This document shows, piece by piece, positions 7,581 to 17,486 of a stretch of DNA of 64,000 nt. The DNA is from Brevibacillus antibioticus (GTDB lineage Bacteria; Bacillota; Bacilli; Brevibacillales; Brevibacillaceae): positions 1,755,501-1,819,500 of the forward strand of contig NZ_SZNK01000001.1 of NCBI RefSeq assembly GCF_005217615.1. Direction: 5' to 3'. The position numbers were made by a program, and so were the translations under genes. The notes beneath the pieces were generated by a model. It had not been told where the DNA came from. It was given only the letters and a program-made list of their open reading frames with translations, and did no database searches. Numbering within the stretch: position 1 is the first letter of the stretch; the number at the start of each line of letters is the position of its first letter.

Positions 7581-8303
7581 ATGCCTGCATGCAAACAACT
7601 AGACTATACAGCTCGGTTTGATTGGGGATACGAAGGGGTGGAACAGGTCGGGGTAGCATCGGATATGATCGTTATTATCGATGTACTCTCCTTCAGTACG
7701 TGTGTCGATATCGTAACGGGACGTGGTGGTATCGTCTATCCTTATCAGGTAAAGGATATGTCAGCCGTTGCATTCGCCAAACAAAAAGCAGCGCTACTCG
7801 CTGGAAAACGCGGAGAACCACTCTCCCTTTCACCTGCCTGTCTGAAAACGGTTCCGATGGGAAGTAGATTGGTGTTGCCGTCGCCAAACGGATCGACCTG
7901 TACCGTGTTGGCGAAGAAAACAGGGGCGAGGGTAATCGCCGCGTGCTTGCGAAATGCGTCATCTGTCGCCAGATATATACAGCAACAGAAAGGAACCGTA
8001 ACGGTCATCGCTTGCGGTGAACGGTGGGGAAATGGAGCGTTGCGACCCGCTATTGAGGATATGATTGCGGCAGGTGCGCTGCTTCACGAATTGGAGGGGT
8101 ATCAATTGTCACCAGAGGCCGAAATAGCGGTGGCAGCCTTCCGATCGGCCCAAGATCATCTTCCCGCCTACTTGCATAAATGTGCTTCCGGCCAAGAACT
8201 GATCAGCATGGGGTACCCGGAAGATGTCGCACTTGCAGCGGAATGGAATCAAAGTGGCACAGTTCCGGTGCTTAACGATGATTTTGCGTACGAAGCGCTT
8301 TAG
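7581..8303 (+). CDS. comB: 2-phosphosulfolactate phosphatase (ComB family)
   Basis: This protein of about 240 residues matches ComB, which hydrolyses 2-phosphosulfolactate to sulfolactate in coenzyme M and sulfolactate routes. Visible family blocks are VIIDVLSFSTCVDIV near the start, LPSPNGSTCTVLA, ACLRNASSVARYI and the acidic ACGERWGNGALRPAIEDMIAAGAL. Sulfolactate is abundant in some Bacillus spores, but that role is not shown here. The ATG at 7581 was preferred over an in-frame GTG at 7563 because GGAGGG lies at suitable distance. The gene stands alone. Confidence 0.85.
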   Translation: MPACKQLDYTARFDWGYEGVEQVGVASDMIVIIDVLSFSTCVDIVTGRGGIVYPYQVKDMSAVAFAKQKAALLAGKRGEPLSLSPACLKTVPMGSRLVLPSPNGSTCTVLAKKTGARVIAACLRNASSVARYIQQQKGTVTVIACGERWGNGALRPAIEDMIAAGALLHELEGYQLSPEAEIAVAAFRSAQDHLPAYLHKCASGQELISMGYPEDVALAAEWNQSGTVPVLNDDFAYEAL

Positions 8304-8383
8304 TCTATTCGCATAAAGAATCCCTCATTCGGTAACCATGGTTATGAACTACACATGAGAAAAACTGGACAGGGAGGATTCAT

Positions 8384-9496
<1,113 letters not shown>

Positions 9497-9573
9497 TCGA
9501 GAAAACAGTGACGCAATCTGAGTTGCCATCGTCTTACAATTATTTACATTAGACGATGGCGAGGAGATTCCTG

Positions 9574-11688
9574 ATGGTACGAAGAGAGAAATGGGTAACA
9601 CTGTTGAGCTATACTGCGGTACTCTCCCTATTGACAACGGGTGTGGTCGTTGCTGCATCCCCTGCGATGGCAGGTGCCACAAAACTAGAAGCATCGGTTG
9701 GCACGGCAGGCAATACCGAGGTGAAGCTACAGGCTTGCAGTCAAGGTGACGCGAAAGCGGATGTCTCGGACATAACTGCGAAGACTTGGAAATCATTGGA
9801 GAATAAGCCAGTGCTGGAAGCGATTACTGCTATTGCAACAGGCGTCATTTTTGATGGAGCAGGTTTTGGGTGGAGGCCAGGTATTTCGTATGCCTTCACA
9901 GAGGATGGGCAAGTGTGGAAATGGGGCTTTCAATCTGACAATAAGTATGAACCGCACAAGCTAGCCGGGATCAAAGATGCCAAGCAAGTCATGACGGATT
10001 ATGTCCTCACGAACGCCGGTGAAGTATGGCAGATCGATGAGAAGAAAGCACCAGAAAAACTGGCAGGTCTGGATAAAATCAAGAACATTCAGCAGCTCGA
10101 CCATGAAGACGGTGTCCTCTTTTTACTAAAAGAAGATGGTACTGTACTGAAATGGGAAGAAGGAGCGAAAGCAGCAGAAAAGGTGACGAAGCTCTCAAAT
10201 ATCCGTGACATGTATAGCTCAGCCTTTTCCTTGTTTTTAGTAGATGACCAAGGGAAGCTTCTTTATCTCGATGGCAAATCCAGAGGGCTGAACACAGAAA
10301 ATCTGCAGGTATTGGATATCCCAGGGAAAGTCAAACAGGTAGCCGTCGATTATACGGATCGCGCCTTGATCCAAACAGAGAAGGGCGAAGTGTACAGCTA
10401 CAATACAAAAGAAAATGAAAAAGTAGTGCGTGCTGCGCATGCAGATGGTGCAACGCGGATGGCAGTTGGTGGAGAAGGATTGTACTTGGTCGCAAAAGCG
10501 GACGGAACTGTTTGGGGCTGGGGACATAATACACTTGGAATGCTCGGTGCGAACCTGGAAAATGAGCTCGAGGAGCCTGTCAAAATAGCGGGTCTTTCTG
10601 ATATTATAGACGTAAAAGCGGGCACCGACCATGTGATTGCTCTCGATAAAAAAGGAAACGTCTATTCATTTGGCAGCAATATGACGGGACAGTTGGGGCG
10701 AATCCCTGTTACCTTTGATAAATGGACAGAATTGGGCGAATTACGTGACGTAAAACAGGTAGTAACTGAGCTGGATCGTCCATACTTCGTTCGTAAAGAT
10801 GGTTCTGTATGGAGTTTTGGCGCGGATCGAGTGCCATATGAAGTGAAAGGACCTACGAAAGTAAAAACAATGGATAGCATCAAGGATTCTCCGGTTACCT
10901 TGAATGAAAACGGACAAATCCAGTTGTGGACTAGTAAATTTAGTAGCTGTGAAACCTTGGCGTTGCCTTCTCGCATCAAAGATTTCGTTGGTGGGGAGGC
11001 ACATCTCTTGTTGCGTACGGAAGATGACCAATTCCTGACAGTCGAATTCCGTCATGATTTGGCAGAACGCGGAGGGGTATATGTCATCACGAACTTGCGC
11101 CCACAAAAAGTGGAAACCCTCCAAATTGATTCAAAATTGGCAGCGGATGTGACCAAGCTTTATGCCAATCTTTATACGTTTTTTGCTGTGACGAAAAATG
11201 GTCAGGTATTGTACGCAGAACGGAAGAGTGATGATCCGTTCACTTCATTTGTGCAGGTAGCTGGTTTGGAAGGCATTCGTGAGCTTGCACCTGAGTATTT
11301 TGTCCGTTATACAAAGGATATCGCATCAGTTTGGGCGATCAATGATGCTGGCAAGGTTCAGGAAATTCAGGTTTACCCTGAGGGAAAAGGAAATGACGCA
11401 GGGGCTATCAAAGTGAAGCTGGAACCCAAAACGGAAGAAGACATTGCCATGATAAGCGGACGTTTGCGGATTACTAAGGATGGACAAATCTTCGAACACG
11501 AATGGGAACCGCTTCAAAAGCAAAAAGTGGCTGCTCCCGTTAGACTGATTTCCTCCTCGTACGACTATGCGATCGAAGGACCAGGCTCGCATTATCATGT
11601 ACTGGTCACCGAAGATGATAAGATCGTATTCATTGGCGATAATCCATACGGAAAAGGTGAGCTTCAACCAGATATGGTCAGACAATAA
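9574..11688 (+). CDS. Secreted RCC1-repeat protein
   Basis: This 704-residue exported protein has a signal peptide of about 33 residues, with a basic start, a hydrophobic core LLSYTAVLSLLTTGVVVAA and a cut after SPAMA. The mature part is made of RCC1-like beta-propeller repeats. Clear copies are ADGTVWGWGHNTLGMLG, KGNVYSFGSNMTGQLGR and KDGSVWSFGADRVPYEV, with weaker ones throughout. Such bacterial propellers are surface or secreted binding proteins of unknown partner. The ATG at 9574 sits seven bases after GAGGAG; the frame opens six codons earlier. The gene stands alone with a terminator. Confidence 0.87.
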   Translation: MVRREKWVTLLSYTAVLSLLTTGVVVAASPAMAGATKLEASVGTAGNTEVKLQACSQGDAKADVSDITAKTWKSLENKPVLEAITAIATGVIFDGAGFGWRPGISYAFTEDGQVWKWGFQSDNKYEPHKLAGIKDAKQVMTDYVLTNAGEVWQIDEKKAPEKLAGLDKIKNIQQLDHEDGVLFLLKEDGTVLKWEEGAKAAEKVTKLSNIRDMYSSAFSLFLVDDQGKLLYLDGKSRGLNTENLQVLDIPGKVKQVAVDYTDRALIQTEKGEVYSYNTKENEKVVRAAHADGATRMAVGGEGLYLVAKADGTVWGWGHNTLGMLGANLENELEEPVKIAGLSDIIDVKAGTDHVIALDKKGNVYSFGSNMTGQLGRIPVTFDKWTELGELRDVKQVVTELDRPYFVRKDGSVWSFGADRVPYEVKGPTKVKTMDSIKDSPVTLNENGQIQLWTSKFSSCETLALPSRIKDFVGGEAHLLLRTEDDQFLTVEFRHDLAERGGVYVITNLRPQKVETLQIDSKLAADVTKLYANLYTFFAVTKNGQVLYAERKSDDPFTSFVQVAGLEGIRELAPEYFVRYTKDIASVWAINDAGKVQEIQVYPEGKGNDAGAIKVKLEPKTEEDIAMISGRLRITKDGQIFEHEWEPLQKQKVAAPVRLISSSYDYAIEGPGSHYHVLVTEDDKIVFIGDNPYGKGELQPDMVRQ

Positions 11689-11704
11689 AAGGCTGGAAGA
11701 GATG

Positions 11705-11746
11705 GCACGGTGGGAGCATTCATTTCCACTGTGCTTCTTTTTTTTC
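11705..11746 (+). terminator. Terminator of the RCC1-repeat gene
   Basis: GCACGGTGG pairs with CCACTGTGC with one G-U, followed by a long T-rich run. Confidence 0.85.
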
Positions 11747-11773
11747 TTTTTTAGAAGAGGTGGAAAAAGATGG

Positions 11774-11830
11774 TTGACAATCGAAATTTACAATTGTAAT
11801 ATTTTAATAGAAGTTGAATTTACATTTGTA
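11774..11830 (+). promoter_or_regulatory. BlaI-type promoter and two operators
   Basis: A near-perfect vegetative promoter is present: TTGACA at 11774-11779, a 17-bp spacer, TAATAT at 11797-11802. Two dyads of the BlaI/MecI type, TACAATTGTA (11789-11798) and TACATTTGTA (11821-11830), overlap the -10 and the transcript start. The BlaI-like repressor encoded just downstream would be expected to bind here and control its own operon. Confidence 0.85.
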
Positions 11831-11851
11831 AATCTAAGAGGTGATGACGTG

Positions 11852-12235
11852 ATGAGCAACATTCCGAAAATATCGGAGTCCGAGTGGGAAATCATGAAGG
11901 TGATCTGGCGAGATCATCCATCGACAGCAGAGCAAATCATTGAGCGTTTACCAACCGATATCGAATGGACAGAGCAAACGGTGCGCACGTTTTTGAACAG
12001 GCTGCTCAAAAAGAAGGCAATCAGCTATGAAAAATCCGGTCGCAGCTATCGATATTTCCCACTCGTCCAAGAAGATGAATGCAAACGGGCGGAAAGCGAA
12101 TCCTTTTTGAAACGAGTATTTAACGGTGCAGTAGGCACGATGATGACCAATTTTCTCGAAGATGTACAGCTATCCAACGATGAAATCGACAAGCTGCAAA
12201 AAATTCTGACGGAAAAACAAAAGAAAAAGCAATGA
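11852..12235 (+). CDS. BlaI/MecI/CopY family repressor
   Basis: This is a 127-residue winged-helix repressor. The DNA-binding half reads ISESEWEIMKVIWRDHPSTAEQIIERL, then WTEQTVRTFLNRLLKKK, as in BlaI and MecI. The C-terminal helices (about 80-127) form the dimer and hold the region normally cut when the sensor protease is active. The ATG at 11852 follows GAGGTGAT. It is 14 bp upstream of the BlaR1-like sensor, and two matching operators lie in its promoter, so self-control is likely. Confidence 0.92.
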   Translation: MSNIPKISESEWEIMKVIWRDHPSTAEQIIERLPTDIEWTEQTVRTFLNRLLKKKAISYEKSGRSYRYFPLVQEDECKRAESESFLKRVFNGAVGTMMTNFLEDVQLSNDEIDKLQKILTEKQKKKQ

Positions 12236-12249
12236 TGAGGGACCAGTAA

Positions 12250-14433
12250 ATGATGGATATTCTAGGGAATGTTTTTTTGTGGATGTGCTACGCTTCGCTG
12301 GGGGCAAGCCTAGTCGCTATTTTGTTGGTAGCCATAAAAAAAGGGGTTCGCCAAGCGATTAGCTGGCGCATGCATCATTTGTTATGGTTCATCGTTTTAG
12401 CACGCCTTATGATGCCTGTGCTACCGGAGAGTTCATTTAGCCTCTTCACTTGGATTACCTTGGCAAGTAACGGAATATCGGTCACCCAGCCGCTCCCTCC
12501 TTCTATCGAGCCAGAAGTGACACAAACGAAACCTCGTGTCATTCCTGCTAACACTGACTTAGCTGTACAAGGAGAGAATGGCGGGGCCATGCAAGTCGAA
12601 GCTGTCAAGGATGATAAAATAGGCGCTGCATTCACTCATGCTGCCTATATTCAGATTTTGTCGGTAGTGTGGCTTATCGGCGTAGTCATTTTGCTGACGA
12701 GACTATTCGTTTACTTGTATAACATGCACACCAAAGAACGCTTTCTGATGCGAGTGACAGATGAAAGAGTATTGACCATCATGAATGCATGCAGAGAGAA
12801 GCTTGGTGTGAAAAGGCGAATACCTGTCTACACAGGAACACTGGCGAAGGGGCCGCTAATCTCGGGCATCTTTTCACCTTGGATTTATTGTCCGCGGGAT
12901 GTATACCAATCGTTGTCAGATGCCGAGCTGTATCACGTTTTCGCACATGAGCTCGCTCATCACAAGCGCAAAGATTTGCTGTGGAGCCTTCTTGGTTCTC
13001 TCGCACTCGCGATCCATTGGATGAATCCGCTTGTATGGGTATGGGTTCGAAATATGAAGGCAGATATGGAGCTTGCGTGTGATGAATATGTTTTGGAGAT
13101 TCTGGGGGAAAAAGAAGCGATTCCCTATGGCATGACACTACTTTCATTTGCGAGACAGATATCAGAGAAAAAACCCATGCCGTATCCGCTTTATTTTCAC
13201 CATTCTCACCATATAGATCAAATGAAAAGGAGAATTCAAATGATTTCAAAGTTCAAAAAAGGCTCTGCAAAGCTATCAGCTGTAGCCATTGCATGCGGGC
13301 TAGTTATTAGTGCAGTCACACTGACCAACGCAGCAGAACCGTCAACACTTCAGATGTCTGTAAAACAGGATGAAAAAATGCGTCCTTTGTTTGAGGATAC
13401 CACCAGGTTGACGAATCGGCTGGAAAAGGCTGAAAAACGTGCTGGTTTTGCTTTTAAAGTTCCGTCTTATTTGCCACCCGAATTTACATATGAATACAGC
13501 CTTAACTTACGCTCAAAGGAATCAGAACCTTCGGAAAACGGAGTAGTCCATTTTTTCGGAAGCCCAGACGGACCGATCAGAATAGGAACGAGCATAGTCG
13601 AGGACAAGATGGAATCTTTTAAAGTGATAACGGATAATGGGACTTCGAAGAGTAGCGTCGACTCCACACTCTCGCAAGAACAGATATCCGTGAAAGGAAA
13701 ATCTGTAAAGGTTAATACACGCACGGCAACAACTAAAGAGGGCACAGTTTATAAAAACGTTGTCTATCTCTGGAGCGATGAGGGTCTCTACTATTATATA
13801 CAGGGGGAAACTTCCTTAGAAAATAAGGAGATCGTAAAAATCATTGAATCGTTTCAACCTCTAGATGAAGAACTGATAAAAAGGTACGCCAATGACGACC
13901 CTTTGAATAACGACGCCATCCATGATTTAGATGATCTGGAGTATTTCTCAGAAATGATCGGTTTTGCACCAGTTTTTCCTTTGGATCTGCCTACCGGTTA
14001 TAAAGCGACAGAAGCATATGTTAACCAAAGACAAACTGAAAGCGAAGAGGATAAACACAAAGACAAGCGCATCATTAATATGACGTTTGAAAATCCTGAA
14101 AAACCAAAAACGTCTGTGTTCTTTGAACAAATTAAGGACAAATCCATAGTGGAAAACATGAGAAAAACAAAAAAGACCTCTTTTGAGAGAAGTGACGGGG
14201 TAAAATTTGAAGTGCCAGTCACTTCTTTGAACATCAGTGGACAAGAAGTATTCCGCACAGTGATGTATAAAATCGATCAAACACTGAGTCCTAGGAAGAA
14301 GTACAACTATACTTATTTTTGGTTAAAAGAAGATGTCTGCTATAATGTGACGTTCAACGAAGTGGAAGAGGAAGCACAACAGCAAATGGTAGCAGCTCTG
14401 GTAAAGGAAAAAGCGATCGATTTGAAAAAGTAG
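12250..14433 (+). CDS. BlaR1-like M56 metallopeptidase with DUF4367-like sensor domain
   Basis: This 727-residue membrane protein has an N-terminal M56 part with transmembrane helices, the zinc motif HVFAHELAHHKRKD (HExxH), and the downstream NPLVWVWVRNMKADMELACDEYVL with the third ligand. Another transmembrane helix (about 338-358, VAIACGLVISAVTLTNA) leads to an outer region. BlaR1 carries a penicillin-binding domain there. This protein instead has two related segments beginning FKVPSYLPPEFTYEYS and FAPVFPLDLPTGYKATEAYV, like the DUF4367 domain. It would sense something other than beta-lactam and trigger repressor cleavage. No beta-lactamase gene lies nearby. Confidence 0.86.
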   Translation: MMDILGNVFLWMCYASLGASLVAILLVAIKKGVRQAISWRMHHLLWFIVLARLMMPVLPESSFSLFTWITLASNGISVTQPLPPSIEPEVTQTKPRVIPANTDLAVQGENGGAMQVEAVKDDKIGAAFTHAAYIQILSVVWLIGVVILLTRLFVYLYNMHTKERFLMRVTDERVLTIMNACREKLGVKRRIPVYTGTLAKGPLISGIFSPWIYCPRDVYQSLSDAELYHVFAHELAHHKRKDLLWSLLGSLALAIHWMNPLVWVWVRNMKADMELACDEYVLEILGEKEAIPYGMTLLSFARQISEKKPMPYPLYFHHSHHIDQMKRRIQMISKFKKGSAKLSAVAIACGLVISAVTLTNAAEPSTLQMSVKQDEKMRPLFEDTTRLTNRLEKAEKRAGFAFKVPSYLPPEFTYEYSLNLRSKESEPSENGVVHFFGSPDGPIRIGTSIVEDKMESFKVITDNGTSKSSVDSTLSQEQISVKGKSVKVNTRTATTKEGTVYKNVVYLWSDEGLYYYIQGETSLENKEIVKIIESFQPLDEELIKRYANDDPLNNDAIHDLDDLEYFSEMIGFAPVFPLDLPTGYKATEAYVNQRQTESEEDKHKDKRIINMTFENPEKPKTSVFFEQIKDKSIVENMRKTKKTSFERSDGVKFEVPVTSLNISGQEVFRTVMYKIDQTLSPRKKYNYTYFWLKEDVCYNVTFNEVEEEAQQQMVAALVKEKAIDLKK

Positions 14434-14441
14434 CGGGAACG

Positions 14442-14475
14442 GAGTCTGTACATAAATCGTACAGACTCTTTCCTT
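14442..14475 (+). terminator. Terminator of the BlaI/BlaR-like operon
   Basis: GAGTCTGTAC and GTACAGACTC form a perfect 10-bp stem around a seven-base loop, followed by a T/C-rich tract. Confidence 0.85.
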
Positions 14476-14604
14476 TTCCTTCGAGAGGCAACGGAAGTGG
14501 ACGAAGCATACTTCATGCCGGTGCGCGAGCGTTTTGATCATCCTTTGTAAAGCATTTCTAATCAGTAGATGGAATCATTTTGTAATTATTGATACAATGA
14601 TGGG

Positions 14605-14628
14605 AGTCCCTTCGGGGGCTATTTTTTT
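14605..14628 (+). terminator. Terminator-like hairpin in the leader of the Gre-like gene
   Basis: AGTCCC pairs with GGGGCT around a TTC loop and is followed by ATTTTTTT. It lies between a possible promoter and the AAGGAGGG of the leader peptide, so it may act as an attenuator rather than a plain terminator. Confidence 0.5.
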
Positions 14629-14644
14629 AAGGAGGGTTTTTCCG

Positions 14645-14716
14645 ATGAAGAACATTACGTTCATCAAACATGTTTATGAAAAGCAACTGGGGGGTGAAAT
14701 CTATTATGAACCCTAG
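14645..14716 (+). CDS. Short leader peptide overlapping the Gre-like gene
   Basis: This is a 23-codon frame (starting MKNITFIKHVYEK) with a strong AAGGAGGG ribosome binding site. Its stop codon lies 11 bp inside the following Gre-like gene, in another frame. This is the usual layout for translational coupling. The peptide itself resembles nothing known and may matter only as translated RNA. Confidence 0.5.
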   Translation: MKNITFIKHVYEKQLGGEIYYEP

Positions 14717-15164
14717 TATTTTGAATGGCACCAGAAACCATCTGATCAACCAGCTGGTCTTTTTTGACGAGCAGTATTCACTCTTTTACGATCAATATGT
14801 ACGCAATTACGGGAAAGAAAAGCAAGCCATCGATGAGATTGTCGAGCGTTACAAGCAAACACTTGAAAGCCTTTTGTCAAAAGAAGACAGTGCACTCTTT
14901 CAATCGCTTAAAGCGATTACGTTATTAGGCAGCAGCGTAAAAGTGCGATTTGAAGAAGATCAATTTGAGGAGTCATTTACTGTGGTTTATCCCACAGACA
15001 TTGACCCGGATAACAACAGAATTTCATTCTTATCGCCCATAGGCAGGCAACTGCTGCTAGCGGCTCCACACGATTCTGTTGTGCTGGAAAGTCCGGTTGG
15101 CAGGCAACAGGTGCAGGTTCGGGAGATAAGCTTTACATATATGGGGGGATTCTCGTCACCTTAG
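14706..15164 (+). CDS. GreA/GreB-family transcript cleavage-like factor
   Basis: This 152-residue protein ends with the Gre C-terminal domain: ITLLGSSVKVRFEEDQ, then YPTDIDPDNNRISFLSPIGRQLL and a closing VQVREISF strand. The first 70 residues are helical, like the Gre coiled coil, but diverged from GreA at the tip. It probably binds RNA polymerase in the secondary channel; whether it aids cleavage or inhibits is open. The ATG at 14706 follows GGGGGGTGA. A leader peptide overlaps the start, and a terminator-like hairpin precedes both. Confidence 0.8.
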   Translation: MNPSILNGTRNHLINQLVFFDEQYSLFYDQYVRNYGKEKQAIDEIVERYKQTLESLLSKEDSALFQSLKAITLLGSSVKVRFEEDQFEESFTVVYPTDIDPDNNRISFLSPIGRQLLLAAPHDSVVLESPVGRQQVQVREISFTYMGGFSSP

Positions 15165-15193
15165 GAATCTACCTATCCCATCAATCATATAAG

Positions 15194-15226
15194 AAGACAC
15201 TAACGCGGGGTTAGTGTCTTTTTTTT
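15194..15226 (+). terminator. Terminator of the Gre-like gene
   Basis: GACACTAAC and GTTAGTGTC form a perfect 9-bp stem followed by at least eight T. Confidence 0.93.
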
Positions 15227-15280
15227 ACTAATCTAGTAAAATACAAGAAAACTAAGCCGAGCGTACTGGAGGGAAAGACA

Positions 15281-15556
15281 ATGAAAATCATTGCCTGTCA
15301 AGCATGTGAGCAAGACGTGCAATGGGATATAAATCGCCTACAGAAGCGGGAAGAGCGGTGGGTGATGGCTTGTGAAAAGTGCGGTGACTCGTTTTTCAGC
15401 GTGTCAGAAGAAGAAAAGGAAATGATTCTGGCAGGCATTCGATTGACGGAAGAGTATGTACCGGATATCATCCATGCTTATCAGAATGAGGATGTAAAGA
15501 ATCTCCCTTCCAGGCTTGGGTTCGGAGAAATCAAAAAAAGCAATTTAGAGGACTGA
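15281..15556 (+). CDS. Small zinc-ribbon-like protein
   Basis: This 91-residue hypothetical protein has two CxxC pairs, CQAC near residue 6 and CEKC near residue 31, spaced as in a small zinc ribbon, and an acidic helical C-terminal half. The ATG follows GGAGGGAAAG. It lies 42 bp upstream of a spore protein gene in the same direction and could be expressed with it. No specific function is recognised. Confidence 0.65.
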   Translation: MKIIACQACEQDVQWDINRLQKREERWVMACEKCGDSFFSVSEEEKEMILAGIRLTEEYVPDIIHAYQNEDVKNLPSRLGFGEIKKSNLED

Positions 15557-15598
15557 ATTACATGACGTGTGGCCTGTCACAACCAGAGGTGAGCAGCA

Positions 15599-15787
15599 AT
15601 GGCACGTTCCAATTCCTTGGTGTATGGACAAGCTCGAGCAGCACTTGATCAATTCAAGTACGAGATTGCTGCTGAATTTGGAGTCGAGTTGGGCGCAGAT
15701 ACGTCCGCGCGTCAAAATGGCTCTGTCGGCGGAGAGATGGCGAAGCGTTTGGTTCAATACGCGGAACAGCAAATGTTTCGTTTGTAA
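15599..15787 (+). CDS. Alpha/beta-type small acid-soluble spore protein
   Basis: This is a 62-residue SASP that coats DNA in the spore core and protects it from UV and heat. The two conserved blocks are present: [18 protein letters not shown], with the GPR protease site around E-F/G, and [27 protein letters not shown] precedes the ATG. It ends in a terminator. It shares high identity with the second SASP at 38256. Confidence 0.96.
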   Translation: MARSNSLVYGQARAALDQFKYEIAAEFGVELGADTSARQNGSVGGEMAKRLVQYAEQQMFRL

Positions 15788-15895
15788 TCCCTCTTGTCAT
15801 TGTAGTACACCCACCATGTCTCAATCTCGTATCAAGCAAGCATGGAAAAGAGCTTCTCCTCGCGATTTGTACGGACGGACCTGAGGAAGCTTAGA

Positions 15896-15925
15896 GACGA
15901 TGAGAAAGCTTTCATCGTCTTTTTT
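15896..15925 (+). terminator. Terminator downstream of the SASP gene
   Basis: GACGATGA and TCATCGTC pair perfectly and are followed by six T. The last bases of the convergent EAL gene overlap the stem. Confidence 0.85.
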
Positions 15926-16634
15926 GTGTTGCTTGAAGTGGTCCGGGGTGCCCTAGCAAAAAACCTTGACCAACAGGTACCCCCAGTGCCAAAGCAACAG
16001 ATAAGTCCTCCGGCTCCTCGATTCCTTCGAGTACAAGCTGTGTTTGATCTTGGCAGTATTGGACGAAAAGCGAAACGAGCTTTTGCTTATTCGGCATGGA
16101 GGACAATTGCTTGCCAAAGTACCTGTCGAGCTTAACGATATCTGGTTCATACTCCACGATCTTTTTTAAAGAAGCGGCACCCGAGCCGACATCATCTAAT
16201 GCGATCAGGAATCCATGCTGACGTAGCTCATGTATTTTTTGCCCCAACAATCTTATCTCCCACATCTTGTCTTCTTCATTGGCCTCGTTGATTTCCAAGA
16301 CAATTCTACTGTTCCAAGATTGAAACAAGCCTGCGGTAATAAACGACAGGAAAGCAGGGTTCAACAACGTAGAAGGAAACACATTGATGAACAAGAGCGG
16401 GACATGATCGAAAAAAGTCACATTCGTAAAGTATGATTCAATTGCTTTTTTCATCGACAGCGTATCCAACTCATACAAGTGTCCTTCTGCACGAGCCGTT
16501 CGAAAAAGGAATTCTGGAGAGTGGTGTGTAGAGGAGCGAAGAAGTGCTTCGTACCCAAAAAATTGTCCAGTCGTCAGATGCACCAGGGGCTGAAAAACAG
16601 GATATGGTAGTTCCTTTGCCAATGCGACGTTCAT
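15912..16634 (-). CDS. EAL-domain cyclic di-GMP phosphodiesterase
   Basis: This 240-residue protein is a stand-alone EAL domain with no sensor part. Catalytic and metal-binding residues appear intact: YEALLR (the EAL motif), LLFINVFP (Asn), IVLEINE (Glu), ALDDVGSGAAS (the two Asp), DIVKLDRY (Lys), LVLEGIEE (Glu) and PVGQGFLLG (Gln). It should linearise c-di-GMP in the cytoplasm and so favour motility over biofilm. The ATG at 16634 is the first plausible start. It is a single gene whose stop codon overlaps the SASP terminator. Confidence 0.9.
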   Translation of the reverse strand: MNVALAKELPYPVFQPLVHLTTGQFFGYEALLRSSTHHSPEFLFRTARAEGHLYELDTLSMKKAIESYFTNVTFFDHVPLLFINVFPSTLLNPAFLSFITAGLFQSWNSRIVLEINEANEEDKMWEIRLLGQKIHELRQHGFLIALDDVGSGAASLKKIVEYEPDIVKLDRYFGKQLSSMPNKQKLVSLFVQYCQDQTQLVLEGIEEPEDLSVALALGVPVGQGFLLGHPGPLQATQKRR

Positions 16635-16858
16635 GGAATCATATTCCTTCCTACACCAAATATTTGACTCTAGGAAAAATTGTTTCCTTTAGGAAAGATA
16701 AGTTGTCGATATTTTACAACAGCGCGGTATTGTTTGCAATGCAAGCTTCATACACAATTATATTTTGCATTAAGGAAACAAATTTGGGTGTGTACAAAAT
16801 ATTTTTCATCTTGTAAACTAGGCTTGTAACCGACAATCAAGAGTGGAGGAGATAGGAA

Positions 16859-17473
16859 ATGGAAGCCTTTACGTTACCCGAACTGCCATATCGCTATGAT
16901 GAGCTGGAACCTTACCTGGATGCGAGAACGATGGAAATTCATCACGGAAAGCATCATGCAACGTATGTGGCCAATTTAAACAAGGCCCTAGAAAACTACT
17001 CGCTGTTCAAGAATGCTTCGGTCGAAGAACTAATCAGTAACTTGGAGGATATCCCGGAAGACATTCGCATGGCAGTTCGCAATCATGGGGGCGGACATTA
17101 TGGACACAGCTTGTATTGGTCGATCATGAGTCCGACTGGCGGCGGGAAACCAACAGGGGATATTGCGAAAGGAATCGACAAGTATTTCGGAAGTTTTGAG
17201 GAAATGAAGGATGAATTGACAAAAGCGGCTGTCAGTCGTTTCGGATCAGGATGGGGATGGCTCGTCGTCAATGGAGACAAGTTGGAAGTGACGAGCACGC
17301 CCAATCAGGATACTCCTTTTATGGAGAAGAAAACGCCCATATTGGTCGTAGATGTGTGGGAGCATGCTTATTACTTGCAGTACCAAAATAAACGCCCTGA
17401 TTTTGTCTCGTCGTGGTGGAATGTGGTCAACTGGGAGGAAGTCAATCGTTTGTATAACGAAGCAATCCGCTAA
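16859..17473 (+). CDS. Superoxide dismutase, Fe/Mn family
   Basis: This is a 204-residue cytoplasmic dismutase. The N-terminal [20 protein letters not shown], with the first metal His in [13 protein letters not shown], and the C-terminal [11 protein letters not shown], with the metal Asp and His, are intact; the other His is in [13 protein letters not shown]. It is slightly divergent from typical SodA, so it is probably a second copy. GGAGGAGAT precedes the ATG. A SufR-like regulator with a possible Fe-S site starts 13 bp downstream, linking the pair to oxidative or iron-sulfur stress. Confidence 0.93.
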   Translation: MEAFTLPELPYRYDELEPYLDARTMEIHHGKHHATYVANLNKALENYSLFKNASVEELISNLEDIPEDIRMAVRNHGGGHYGHSLYWSIMSPTGGGKPTGDIAKGIDKYFGSFEEMKDELTKAAVSRFGSGWGWLVVNGDKLEVTSTPNQDTPFMEKKTPILVVDVWEHAYYLQYQNKRPDFVSSWWNVVNWEEVNRLYNEAIR

Positions 17474-17486
17474 GGCAGGCCTATCC

